32,403 bases of DNA from a virus: positions 1 through 32,403 of the IMG/VR virus record IMGVR_UViG_3300033993_000248; one strand, 5' to 3'. Positions 7,668-15,207 of this stretch are shown here, piece by piece. A model generated the notes under the pieces. The model searched no databases. It was given only the letters and a program-made list of their open reading frames with translations, and was not told where the DNA came from. The first letter of the stretch is position 1. Each line of letters starts with the position of its first letter. A program made the translations under genes and the position numbers.

Positions 7668-7922
7668 ATGAAAGAAAAAATACTAAAAATTGACAAGCTC
7701 ACTGTATTATTAAGTGATCTCAGAAAGCAAATCCAAGATCTTCAGGATGAGCAGATGTGTGAAGAGACATTCTACAAGCAATGCATAGAATTCATATCAC
7801 ATAAAGAATATGAAGATTATCTAGTGAAGCATAATAATATCTCAGATCAAATAAATATGCTTCTCAAGACCTATGCAGTTCTATCAACAGAAATAGCAAG
7901 AGTATGTTTAATTTTAATCTAA
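7668..7922 (+). CDS. Early coiled-coil protein, unknown
   Basis: An 84-residue protein rich in Lys, Glu, Asp and Leu, with heptad-like spacing (LSDLRKQIQDLQDEQ). It probably forms a helical hairpin or coiled coil. It is the first gene of the early operon. I chose ATG 7668 rather than the in-frame TTG at 7644 because that TTG lies within the -7 box. First genes of early operons often encode host-takeover factors, but nothing in this sequence shows a function. Confidence 0.7.
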   Translation: MKEKILKIDKLTVLLSDLRKQIQDLQDEQMCEETFYKQCIEFISHKEYEDYLVKHNNISDQINMLLKTYAVLSTEIARVCLILI

Positions 7923-7927
7923 GTACC

Positions 7928-8083
7928 ATGAAAAAAGCACAGCAAAAAGAGAATGAGTTTGTATCATTCAGATCACCAGTCAACAGAATGATTAAATGGT
8001 GGAAATCTAAAGAATCAGATGATGTGAAAAGTGCATCATTCAATGTAAAGTTATATGAACAATTTTTAAAAGCAAGAGCATGA
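7928..8083 (+). CDS. Small early protein, 51 residues, unknown
   Basis: Opens five bases after the previous stop and closes with an ATGA overlap into the next gene. It has basic and aromatic residues (MIKWWKSKE) and ends LYEQFLKARA. The tight spacing on both sides is the main evidence that it is a gene. No family was recognised. Confidence 0.55.
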   Translation: MKKAQQKENEFVSFRSPVNRMIKWWKSKESDDVKSASFNVKLYEQFLKARA

Positions 8084-8256
8084 AAACAGCAGCAGTATTA
8101 TTTGTCATGGCAGCCACTACAGTATTATTCTGGTGGGGTGTATGGCATTGGTTTGAGTGGGTAGGTGTTTATGTAGCATTAGCCTGGACAGCAATCATGT
8201 TAATTATTTACAAGATAAAAGCAAAGAGAAATGAAGACCTGGAAGATCACATATAA
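8080..8256 (+). CDS. Small two-span membrane protein
   Basis: 58 residues. Hydrophobic stretches at about 4-22 (AAVLFVMAATTVLFWWGVW) and 27-45 (WVGVYVALAWTAIMLIIYK) are followed by a charged tail (KAKRNEDLEDH). It starts with an ATGA overlap and overlaps the next gene by 26 bases. An early phage membrane protein could alter the host envelope or exclude other phages, but that is inference only. Confidence 0.6.
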   Translation: MKTAAVLFVMAATTVLFWWGVWHWFEWVGVYVALAWTAIMLIIYKIKAKRNEDLEDHI

Positions 8257-8383
8257 ATTCAAGCTGAACAGCAAATCTAAATGGCAAGATGCCTATAGAG
8301 TGCTGCAAGCTAACAGCAGAGAGGATGCAATCAAGAAGGCTGACATGTGGCCGCCATTAATTAAAGCAGTGCAAGAGATATGA
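8231..8383 (+). CDS. Small early protein, 50 residues, unknown
   Basis: Begins inside the end of the membrane protein gene and ends with an ATGA overlap. The sequence TWKITYKFKLNSKSKWQDAY followed by an Ala/Asp-rich helix (SREDAIKKADMWPP) looks like a small beta-beta-alpha domain, of the type where a helix carries an xxDAIKKA motif. Function is not known. Confidence 0.55.
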   Translation: MKTWKITYKFKLNSKSKWQDAYRVLQANSREDAIKKADMWPPLIKAVQEI

Positions 8384-8577
8384 AAATACAAGAAGAACAT
8401 TTCGACATAAGAAATGGAGTTCATTATTTTGAACAAATATTCACAACTCAGACATCTAAACAATTATCATTAAAAGATTATGATAGTCTTAAAAATTTTC
8501 TTGAGGTTGTTGTTCAACATATGAGTAATGGTAAAAATATAAGTATATGGTTTAAAGATATGACTGATTTACAATGA
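8380..8577 (+). CDS. Small early protein, 65 residues, unknown
   Basis: Overlaps both neighbours by the 4-base ATGA arrangement. It shows a mixed hydrophobic/polar pattern (EQIFTTQTSKQLSLKDYDSL) and a C-terminal ISIWFKDMTDL. It is richer in A and T than the next genes. No family was recognised. Confidence 0.6.
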   Translation: MKIQEEHFDIRNGVHYFEQIFTTQTSKQLSLKDYDSLKNFLEVVVQHMSNGKNISIWFKDMTDLQ

Positions 8578-8918
8578 AAACAATAAAAATAAAAGCAACT
8601 AAACGAATACCAGTAAAATTCACATTCAATCATCCTGATGGCAGAGTGCTGGAGAAAATAATATACACTAATAACGTAGCAAAATATTTAAAGCTATTCA
8701 ATGGATCTACTGAAGCTGGACTTAAATGGACAATGGTACCATTCAAGAAATATAGAGTTTGGCTAGAGGATTCTGTGGAGCCTGATGGTGGCACATGGTG
8801 GTATTGTTATCAAGATGCTAATGGCTATCTAAGACAAGAGGGGTATGATCATCCAGCTGATGAGCTTGACACATTAGAGCAATACATTGCATGGGGATAT
8901 AAAATTGAAGAGATATGA
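8574..8918 (+). CDS. Early protein, 114 residues, unknown
   Basis: Starts with a Lys-rich strand (KTIKIKATKRIPVKFTF) and has a Trp/Tyr-rich centre (GGTWWYCYQDANGYLRQ) and an acidic end. The pattern suggests a small beta domain. It is coupled to its neighbours by 4-base overlaps and precedes the DnaA-like gene. Function is unknown. Confidence 0.65.
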   Translation: MKTIKIKATKRIPVKFTFNHPDGRVLEKIIYTNNVAKYLKLFNGSTEAGLKWTMVPFKKYRVWLEDSVEPDGGTWWYCYQDANGYLRQEGYDHPADELDTLEQYIAWGYKIEEI

Positions 8919-9334
8919 ACACATCAATGATAATGGACCTAGCTGAGAAGCATGGACTAAAAGTAAGAAACAGAAAGCGAGAGCTGGTGTACAAGAGATA
9001 CTACCTTTGGTCAGAGCTTAGAAGATGGCACAGCCTTGATGCCATTGGGAAGATGTTTGGAATGGATCACTGTTCTGTACTGCATGGACTCAAGCAGCAC
9101 AACATTTGGATGAGGGCCAAAGACTATGAATATCTAAAGACAATCAATGAGCTGCACAAGGAGGTACATGAAGATTATCTGATACAAATGGAAGAGGACA
9201 AAGTGTGGATGTGCGTGGATCATGTATCAGGCAACATGATTACATTGACTCTGAAGCTCAATACAGACGATTCTAGCCACTTTCTTGATAAGAGTGGATA
9301 CATTACTAGGGAGGACTTAAAAGAATTGCTATGA
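8915..9334 (+). CDS. DnaA domain IV-like DNA-binding protein
   Basis: A 139-residue protein. Residues 16-65 closely follow the DNA-binding domain IV of DnaA: a basic segment RNRKRELVYKR, then SLDAIGKMFGMDHCSVLHG, the counterpart of the DnaA signature IG..FG.RDHTTVLHA. The AAA+ ATPase part of DnaA is absent. The remaining 70 residues are unlike DnaA. It lies about 340 bases before an iteron cluster and upstream of the primase-helicase, so it could bind the phage origin or compete with host DnaA. The motif is seen; the role is inferred. Confidence 0.75.
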   Translation: MNTSMIMDLAEKHGLKVRNRKRELVYKRYYLWSELRRWHSLDAIGKMFGMDHCSVLHGLKQHNIWMRAKDYEYLKTINELHKEVHEDYLIQMEEDKVWMCVDHVSGNMITLTLKLNTDDSSHFLDKSGYITREDLKELL

Positions 9335-9585
9335 GGAACAAATTAAGACGAATGTCAGCTATTGTATATTGCCTTCAACAAAGGCCGTACACAATTGCAA
9401 GACTGCATTCCAGGATCAATCATATACTATCCGACAATTACAGCCAGTCATCCATTGAGAAAGATATCTTTATGCTCAGAGAAGAGTTTGATTGCCCAAT
9501 TGAGAAATGTCCAGCTGGACTGGTGATCCTAGAGGACTATGACTTCATTGCTAAGCTCACAGAATGGGTGCAGCTGTATGAATAA
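9331..9585 (+). CDS. Winged-helix DNA-binding protein
   Basis: An 84-residue protein with the plan of an HTH_11/WYL-type N-terminal winged helix: RRMSAIVYCLQQRPYTIARL, then a recognition helix around SQSSIEKDIFMLREEF, then a short wing. It overlaps the DnaA-like gene by four bases and is the last gene before the iteron region, so it may regulate the adjacent origin or promoter. Confidence 0.6.
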   Translation: MRNKLRRMSAIVYCLQQRPYTIARLHSRINHILSDNYSQSSIEKDIFMLREEFDCPIEKCPAGLVILEDYDFIAKLTEWVQLYE

Positions 9586-9801
9586 TCTGATTGCCGATTA
9601 CATCAGCTCCTATTCTATATATATTTTATTTTTAAAGAATGTGGTAAAAAACTTTTTTTTCAAAAAATGTCAAAATAAATCGGATAATCGGCTGTTGCTT
9701 GATTATCAAATAGTTACAATTAAAATAAATCGGCAATAAATCGGATGTTTAAAAATAAATCGGATGTTAAATAACATATCAATATTTGTTTTACATTTGC
9801 A
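9586..9801. other. AT-rich intergenic region, candidate replication origin
   Basis: About 216 bases without a convincing gene. It holds T-rich and A-rich tracts at about 9615-9680 (for example eight T at 9653-9660), the four AATAAATCGG repeats, and a TACATTTG box at 9792-9799. An in-frame ORF across it lacks sense as a protein. AT-rich tract plus iterons upstream of a replicative helicase gene is the standard plan of a phage origin. Confidence 0.55.
9674..9768 (+). repeat. Four AATAAATCGG direct repeats (iterons)
   Basis: Exact 10-base copies lie at 9674-9683, 9724-9733, 9735-9744 and 9754-9763. The last two extend to the 15-mer AATAAATCGGATGTT (9735-9749, 9754-9768). A partial copy AATCGG is at 9686-9691 and an inverted CCGATT at 9594-9599. 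They lie between the DNA-binding genes and the primase-helicase, which fits binding sites of an initiator or repressor. Confidence 0.75.
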
Positions 9802-9912
9802 ATGTCCTATGCAGAGGATTTGAAGAACTTATTAAAGGCTCTTTTGGCGAGTAGTGCTGCATCACGAAAGCTGAAGGGGCCTTTTCATTTAACATACATT
9901 CTAGAAAGATGA
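9802..9912 (+). CDS. Possible 36-residue leader peptide
   Basis: ATG 9802 opens a frame that ends at TGA 9910-9912, overlapping the primase-helicase ATG (9909) as ATGA. The peptide starts MSYAEDLKNLLKALLASSAA and is helical with a basic end. The 4-base overlap suggests translational coupling. A TACATTTG -7-like box ends three bases before the ATG, so such a transcript would be nearly leaderless. It may be a real small protein, a leader or chance. Confidence 0.35.
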   Translation: MSYAEDLKNLLKALLASSAASRKLKGPFHLTYILER

Positions 9913-12284
9913 TCTCAATATACAAATCAGTACAGCAGACATTTGATAAGAACTACATCACTGTAGAAACTGCCATTGAAAGGATAAAAAATAGTAGGTA
10001 CAGAGATCGTATTCTAAAAATGCGGACTCTAAGCAAGGATGAATATACCATTGAGAAAAACAAATTACCAGTATACAGATGGTCAGGAGTTTTTGAGTAT
10101 GGCAATGATGCTGGAATTAAGACTCACAGCGGACTCATATGCTTAGACTTTGACAAGTATCCTAATGATGAGGTGATGGCAGATCATAGAGCAAAGTTAT
10201 GTGCAGATCCTTACACATACATTCTGTTCACATCACCATCAGGCAAAGGATTGAAAGTAGTGGTGAAGATTACAGATGTAATTGAGAATCACAGAAAGCA
10301 CTTTCTATCTTTGAAACAACACTTTGATTCTGAGTATTGGGATAACAGCTCCATCAATATCTCAAGGAATTGTTTTGATTCCTATGATCCTGACATCTAT
10401 GTCAACAACAACAGTGAAGTGTATCTCAGTATCATTGAAGAGGTTGAGGATATTGATGTCACTTATGTGGCTACAATACCAATGAGGTCAACAAATAAGA
10501 TCATTCAGAACATACAAAAATGGTTTGACTCAAAGTACCAGCTCTCAGAAGGAAACAGAAACAATAGCTTTTTTAACCTGGCATCAGCATTCAACAGATA
10601 TGGCATCCAGCAAAGTGAATGTGAAACATACATTCTCAATAATTACATTGATGTACTGGGAAGGGATGAGCTGCTGCAATGCATAAAATCAGGATATAGA
10701 GATAAGGGAGCCTTTGGCACATCACAATTTGAGGACAAAGAGATTATCAACTATGTTAAAAATGAACTGAAGCAAGGTGAAAAGCCTAAGACTATAAAGT
10801 CAAAGCTCAAAGAATACTCAGAGGATGAGGTTGAGATAATCATGGATAAGGCTGAAAGTGAATTAAAAAACTTTTGGAGGAAAAATGATAAGGGCCGAGT
10901 GACACTATCACCTACTTTGTACAGAGATTTTCTAGCAGAGAATGGATTCTTTAAGTATCAGAATTCAGAGCTGTCATATCTGTTTGTCAAGGTTGAGAAT
11001 AACTTTGTAAAAGAAATCAATGAGGATCTAATCAAAGACTTTGTCCTGGATCATGTTGAGAAGCAAGGTGATCATGTAGTGTTTGACTTCATGGCATCAG
11101 TTACTAAGTATTTTAAACGTGACTTTTTGAGCTACATGAAAGCAAAGGATGTAGATTTTATTAGAGATGTCAAAGATAAGGCCTATCTATTCTATAAGAA
11201 TTGTCTAGTAGAGATCACAGCCAAGTCAGTAGAAGAGAAACAATATGTTGACTTTATTCAACATGTTTGGGATAAGCAAGTAATTGATAGAGTTTACAAA
11301 AAATCTAGCAGCAAATGTGATTTTCAACAGTTTATTGTTAATATTAGCAAGACTCAAGATAGATATGATTCATTCAGATCTGTGATAGGTTACATGTTGC
11401 ACACTTACAAGAATCCATATTACTCACCAGCTATAATCTTAAATGATGAGGATATCTCTGACAATCCACAAGGAGGAACTGGAAAGGGAATAATCACTGA
11501 AGCACTAAGTAAGTTTAAAAATACATGCACCATCAACGGAAAGAACTTTGATCCATCTAAGGACTTTGCATTCCAGCGAGTCAGCCTTGATACTCAGATA
11601 CTCATATTTGATGATGTCAATGAAAACTTTGACTTTGAAAAGCTCTTCTCAATTGTAACGGATGGGATGCCAGTCAACAAGAAAAACAAGGATGAATTCT
11701 TTATTGAGAAGGATAGAACGCCAAAGATTGCAATCCCCACAAACTATGTATTGAAAGGTGAAGGGAATTCACATGAACGTAGAAAATTTGAAATAGAACT
11801 ACACAATCACTATGACAAGACCTTCACACCATTCCATGACTTTGGCCGCAATCTATTCTATGATTGGGATGAGCAAGAGTGGAGCAAGTTTGACAACTTC
11901 ATGATTGAATGCATCCAGTATTATTTAAAGAATGGCATTGTCAACTATGCATCAGTTAACCTGGATGAGAAGAGATTGATGTCTGAGATAGGTCATGACT
12001 TCTATAGCTGGATAAATGATAACATGAAATTCAATGAGAGAATGATTCTTAAGGATATGTTTGAGAAATTCTGTGATCAGTATCCTACTTACAGAAAGTT
12101 TAGTCAGAAGTATACATCAGGCAGAATCAGAAAGTATGGAGATTATCTTGTAAAGAAAGGAAAACTTACAAGAGTAGATGCTGGTAAACAGAATGGCTCC
12201 ATTCCTTACATTGAATATGTGACTGAACAAAAGAAAGAATCTGAATGGGATAATTTACAAACAATTGATAAAGCACCTTTTTAA
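9909..12284 (+). CDS. Primase-helicase (VirE-N / DUF5906 type)
   Basis: A 791-residue replication protein. Residues about 50-190 form a VirE-N (BT4734-like) archaeo-eukaryotic-primase-related domain, with GLICLDFDKY and FTSPSGKGLKVVVKI. Residues about 215-290 look like a primase C-terminal helical segment. The C-terminal half is a superfamily-3-like helicase: Walker A GGTGKG near residue 522, Walker B ILIFDDV near 567, and the sensor-like IAIPTNYVLKGEG near 617. It should unwind and prime phage DNA at the origin. It directly follows the iteron region. The family is common in Bacteroidota phages and mobile elements. Confidence 0.85.
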   Translation: MISIYKSVQQTFDKNYITVETAIERIKNSRYRDRILKMRTLSKDEYTIEKNKLPVYRWSGVFEYGNDAGIKTHSGLICLDFDKYPNDEVMADHRAKLCADPYTYILFTSPSGKGLKVVVKITDVIENHRKHFLSLKQHFDSEYWDNSSINISRNCFDSYDPDIYVNNNSEVYLSIIEEVEDIDVTYVATIPMRSTNKIIQNIQKWFDSKYQLSEGNRNNSFFNLASAFNRYGIQQSECETYILNNYIDVLGRDELLQCIKSGYRDKGAFGTSQFEDKEIINYVKNELKQGEKPKTIKSKLKEYSEDEVEIIMDKAESELKNFWRKNDKGRVTLSPTLYRDFLAENGFFKYQNSELSYLFVKVENNFVKEINEDLIKDFVLDHVEKQGDHVVFDFMASVTKYFKRDFLSYMKAKDVDFIRDVKDKAYLFYKNCLVEITAKSVEEKQYVDFIQHVWDKQVIDRVYKKSSSKCDFQQFIVNISKTQDRYDSFRSVIGYMLHTYKNPYYSPAIILNDEDISDNPQGGTGKGIITEALSKFKNTCTINGKNFDPSKDFAFQRVSLDTQILIFDDVNENFDFEKLFSIVTDGMPVNKKNKDEFFIEKDRTPKIAIPTNYVLKGEGNSHERRKFEIELHNHYDKTFTPFHDFGRNLFYDWDEQEWSKFDNFMIECIQYYLKNGIVNYASVNLDEKRLMSEIGHDFYSWINDNMKFNERMILKDMFEKFCDQYPTYRKFSQKYTSGRIRKYGDYLVKKGKLTRVDAGKQNGSIPYIEYVTEQKKESEWDNLQTIDKAPF

Positions 12285-12285
12285 C

Positions 12286-12489
12286 ATGAAACAAACAGCA
12301 ATTATCATGATCCTAGCATGGTCCGCAATCTTTGCCTTATTCATCAGCAAATTGTCAGAGCAGAAGAAAGTAGTACCAGCTGAAGAGCACAAATTTACAT
12401 TTGTAAACGCAGAAGACTGGGCAAGGGATACAACTTTGGCACCAGGTAAAACATTAACACTAGATAGAATCTATGAACAAGGAAAATAA
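12286..12489 (+). CDS. Small single-span membrane protein
   Basis: 67 residues from ATG 12286, two bases after the helicase stop. One hydrophobic span at about 4-23 (TAIIMILAWSAIFALFISKL) is followed by a polar tail that ends inside the nuclease gene. No cleavage site or lipobox is obvious. Its function is unknown; its place within the replication operon is odd for a membrane protein. Confidence 0.6.
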   Translation: MKQTAIIMILAWSAIFALFISKLSEQKKVVPAEEHKFTFVNAEDWARDTTLAPGKTLTLDRIYEQGK

Positions 12490-12937
12490 ACAAAGACTTA
12501 TTGATCTTGAGACAGCACATCTCAAAGAGAAATATCCATCAATGCCTGAATTCGCACTGGCAAAGACCAAGTGGGCAGACTCATCAGCCAATGCTCTGAC
12601 TAAATCAGTGGTGTCATTCATCAACTTATCAGGCTATCAAGCTGAAAGAATCAATACTACTGGAATGTGGAGGCAAGGAGCCAAACTTAAGGTAGGTGAG
12701 GGCACAAGACAGATGCCAGGGAAGTGGACCAAAGGAACTGGCACAAAAGGATCAGCTGACATATCAGCCACAATCAATGGCAGATCAGTTAAGATAGAGA
12801 TTAAGTATGGCAAGGATAGACAGTCTGAAGCACAGATAAGATATCAAGAAATGATAGAGAAAGCTGGAGGAACATATCTAATAGTTAAGTCATTTGATGA
12901 TTTTATTCAATGGTTTGATTTGTTTATCTCATGCTGA
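12473..12937 (+). CDS. VRR-NUC-type nuclease
   Basis: A 154-residue protein ending in a VRR-NUC/Holliday-junction-resolvase-like core: GSADISATINGR with Asp96, KIEIKYG with Glu109 and Lys111, and the following QSEAQIRYQEMIEKAGG helix and LIVKSFDDF strand. That is the PD-(D/E)XK catalytic set. In phages this family is thought to resolve branched DNA during replication or packaging. The N-terminal 60 residues are helical and not part of the core. It overlaps neighbours by 17 and 7 bases. Confidence 0.75.
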   Translation: MNKENKQRLIDLETAHLKEKYPSMPEFALAKTKWADSSANALTKSVVSFINLSGYQAERINTTGMWRQGAKLKVGEGTRQMPGKWTKGTGTKGSADISATINGRSVKIEIKYGKDRQSEAQIRYQEMIEKAGGTYLIVKSFDDFIQWFDLFISC

Positions 12938-13581
12938 CGATAACTAACGAGGATAATATGGAGCTTATGGCTAGGTATCCTGATAATTACTTTGACTTAG
13001 CAATAGTTGACCCGCCTTATGGGATAGGTGAAGATGGTGCTAAAAATCATTCGAGAGGTAAAGCAACAAGACCTACAATGTACACTGCTAAAGATTGGGA
13101 TAGTTCAGCAACTTCAAAAGATTATTTTATTGAGCTTATAAGAGTATCAAAACAAGTTATTATTTGGGGAGCTAATCATTTTATTGAAAATATACCTAAT
13201 TCAAACAGTTCAAGTTGGGTGGTTTGGGATAAGCAAAACGGAGATAATGACTTTGCAGATTGTGAACTTGCATGGACAAACCATAAAACAGCTGTAAGAA
13301 AATTTGAATTTAGATGGGCAGGAATGCTGCAAGGGGATATGAAAAATAAAGAAACACGAATACACCCAACTCAAAAACCCGTTGCACTTTACAAATGGAT
13401 CTTAGACAAGTACGCAAAGGAAGGAGATAAGATACTAGATACTCACTTTGGCTCAGGAAGTATAGCAATAGCTTGTCACGATTACGGATTTGATTTGACA
13501 GCTTGTGAGTTAGATAAAGAATATTTCGATAAGGCAATGTTGAGAATTAATAACCATACAGCTCAACAAAAACTATTCTAA
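12931..13581 (+). CDS. Orphan DNA methyltransferase (N6-adenine or N4-cytosine, beta class)
   Basis: A 216-residue SAM-dependent methyltransferase with catalytic motif IV DPPYG at residues 27-31 and the SAM-binding FGSGS at about 173-177. This order, with IV before I, is the beta class (PF01555). RIHPTQKPVALYKWI precedes motif I as usual. No restriction enzyme lies nearby, so it probably protects phage DNA. The gene is visibly AT-richer than its neighbours (bases 13141-13200 are 25% G+C against 43% at 14521-14580), which suggests recent transfer. It probably gives A or C methylation of a short site that cannot be told from sequence. Confidence 0.85.
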   Translation: MLTITNEDNMELMARYPDNYFDLAIVDPPYGIGEDGAKNHSRGKATRPTMYTAKDWDSSATSKDYFIELIRVSKQVIIWGANHFIENIPNSNSSSWVVWDKQNGDNDFADCELAWTNHKTAVRKFEFRWAGMLQGDMKNKETRIHPTQKPVALYKWILDKYAKEGDKILDTHFGSGSIAIACHDYGFDLTACELDKEYFDKAMLRINNHTAQQKLF

Positions 13582-13583
13582 TT

Positions 13584-13613
13584 TTGTTTATCTCAAAATA
13601 ATAATTATATTTG
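13584..13613 (+). promoter_or_regulatory. Bacteroidota-type promoter of the recombination operon
   Basis: TTG at 13584-13586, exactly 19 bases, then TATATTTG at 13606-13613. The leader contains AATACCACAAA at 13623-13633, the same 11-mer in the same place relative to the start as in the 7617 promoter. The ERF gene ATG follows at 13636. Confidence 0.85.
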
Positions 13614-13635
13614 TTGAAATTTAATACCACAAATT

Positions 13636-14169
13636 ATGGCAACAGTTAAAGAAAAGGAGAGTGCAGCTCCAGTACCTATGTACAAAAAACTGCATAACGC
13701 AAAGCTGGCAATTGGCAAGGTCCACAAGAATGCTCAGTCACATCATTCAAGATACGCAGATCTTAATGCTGTACTAGATGCATGTGAGAATATCCTCATG
13801 GAAAATGGACTGATCATCATGCAGCCTATCATTGACCAAATGGTATATACCAAGATCATAGATGTTGACACTGGTGAGCATGTAGAATCAATGATGAAAC
13901 TGCCTGACCTACAGAATCCCCAGCAGCTAGGTAGTGCCATTTCTTACTATCGCAGATACACATTGACCAGCATCCTATCATTGGCCGCAACAGATGATGA
14001 TGGTAAGGCAGCAGCTAAGGCAACTGAAGATCCAAAGCCAGCAGCTAAGACATCACTTACAGATGAGGCATTTGGTAGGGCACTGGCCAAGATTGGCAGA
14101 GGTGAGTATACAGCAGAGGAGTTGAGAACAAACTATCTATTAACTAAAGATCAGGAGGCAAAACTATGA
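13636..14169 (+). CDS. ERF-family single-strand annealing protein
   Basis: A 177-residue recombinase. It has the ERF plan: YKKLHNAKLAIGKV, RYADLNAVLDACE, then a beta stretch with MKLPDLQNPQQLGSAISYYR, RYTLTSILSLAATDDDG (the family hallmark GSAITYARRY...DDDG). It should coat single-stranded DNA and pair homologous strands. The C-terminal 50 residues, Ala/Lys-rich, are a typical linker with a helical tail. It is first in its operon and is followed by an exonuclease, the usual two-part recombination set. Confidence 0.88.
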   Translation: MATVKEKESAAPVPMYKKLHNAKLAIGKVHKNAQSHHSRYADLNAVLDACENILMENGLIIMQPIIDQMVYTKIIDVDTGEHVESMMKLPDLQNPQQLGSAISYYRRYTLTSILSLAATDDDGKAAAKATEDPKPAAKTSLTDEAFGRALAKIGRGEYTAEELRTNYLLTKDQEAKL

Positions 14170-14372
14170 AACCAATGGCAATAATGAGACTCGCAGAATA
14201 TATGCAGACTGAAGAGTGGACACAATTGAGTGACCACCTAAGAGAGCAATGGATCAAGCATTTCTGTAAAGCATCAGAGCTTGAGATAACAAAAGCCTAC
14301 CTTGATGGTAAGTACAAGTCAGAAGGCTATGAGAATTCAGAAGATTACATCAAAACAAACTTTGAGATATGA
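14166..14372 (+). CDS. Small helical protein in recombination operon, unknown
   Basis: A 68-residue helical protein with 4-base overlaps with both the ERF and exonuclease genes. Segments such as EEWTQLSDHLREQWIKHFCK look like a small helical bundle. Lying between the annealing protein and the nuclease, it may be an accessory of that pair. No known motif was recognised. Confidence 0.65.
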   Translation: MKPMAIMRLAEYMQTEEWTQLSDHLREQWIKHFCKASELEITKAYLDGKYKSEGYENSEDYIKTNFEI

Positions 14373-15001
14373 AATGGCATCCATCAAGTATAGGTAAGAT
14401 TATGACAAATGCTAGAAGCAAGTCAGAGGTCCTATCAGAAACAGCTAAGAGCTACATCAAGTCAATTGCAAAACAAGACTTCTATGGCTACAATATTGAG
14501 CTGAATAACAAGTACATTATCAAGGGCATTGAGCAAGAGCAAGACAGTATTGATCTAGTCAATGCAGTCAGATTCACTGACTACAAAAAGAACAAGGTCA
14601 GACTAGAGACTGAGCTGATGACTGGTGAGTGCGACATCCTACTGGATGATACTATCATTGACATCAAGACATCTTGGTCACTTGAGACATGGCCAGCAAC
14701 AGCAGAGGATGGTGATGAGTCACTTTATGAATGGCAAGGCAGAGCCTACATGTATCTGTATGATAGGCCATCATTTGAGCTCATCTATTGCATGGTGTCA
14801 ACAGATCCTAAAAATGATTTTGGACTGCTTAATCAATGGGATAATATGTCATTGCATAGAGTGGACCATATTGATGCAGCAAAACGTATCACAGTCATCA
14901 GATATGAACGTGACATTGAGCTTGAGCTGGCAATGCTTGAGAGACTCAGACATGCATCAGAATTCTATGTGCAGTATATTAACAAGCTAAATAATAAGTG
15001 A
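14369..15001 (+). CDS. PD-(D/E)XK exonuclease (YqaJ/lambda-exo-like)
   Basis: A 210-residue nuclease. The catalytic set is visible: GIEQEQD (Glu55 region), GECDILL with Asp89, IIDIKTS with Asp98 and Lys100, then the Gln-containing helix YEWQGRAYMYL. This fits the RecB/YqaJ fold that resects double-stranded ends for the annealing protein. It is coupled to the preceding gene by ATGA. Together with the ERF protein it makes a phage recombination system, useful in repair and in exchange with related phages. Confidence 0.8.
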   Translation: MKWHPSSIGKIMTNARSKSEVLSETAKSYIKSIAKQDFYGYNIELNNKYIIKGIEQEQDSIDLVNAVRFTDYKKNKVRLETELMTGECDILLDDTIIDIKTSWSLETWPATAEDGDESLYEWQGRAYMYLYDRPSFELIYCMVSTDPKNDFGLLNQWDNMSLHRVDHIDAAKRITVIRYERDIELELAMLERLRHASEFYVQYINKLNNK

Positions 15002-15183
15002 TGGAAGTAGTACAAGAGCATGTGTATGATATCAAGTCTGAATCAATGTATTGGAGGGTTTATTTTACTCAAATTTCTTTAATACCTTTGACGAATGAGG
15101 AATATCATGAGGTGTCTGCAAAGCTGGATCAAATCCTTGAGGACTTGGAGACCAGGAGAAAATTTATGGGTACTGGTAATTAA
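15001..15183 (+). CDS. Small protein, 60 residues, unknown
   Basis: ATG 15001 overlaps the exonuclease stop by one base (TGATG). An in-frame GTG at 14998 is possible but less likely. The peptide is EVVQEHVYDIKSESMYWRVY followed by an amphipathic helix (EEYHEVSAKLDQILEDLETR). Function is unknown. Confidence 0.6.
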   Translation: MEVVQEHVYDIKSESMYWRVYFTQISLIPLTNEEYHEVSAKLDQILEDLETRRKFMGTGN

Positions 15184-15207
15184 TTTAATCTATAGAAACA
15201 AATAAGT

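Noticed and set aside
9539-9739. 66-codon plus-strand frame across the iteron region
   Set aside because: Its start is inside the winged-helix gene and its sequence follows the A/T tracts and repeats; it is a chance frame.
9767-9799. TACATTTG at 9792-9799 as a full promoter
   Set aside because: The -7 box fits but the base triplet 19 upstream is AAT; the nearest TTA is 22 bases away. I kept it only as a weak possibility.
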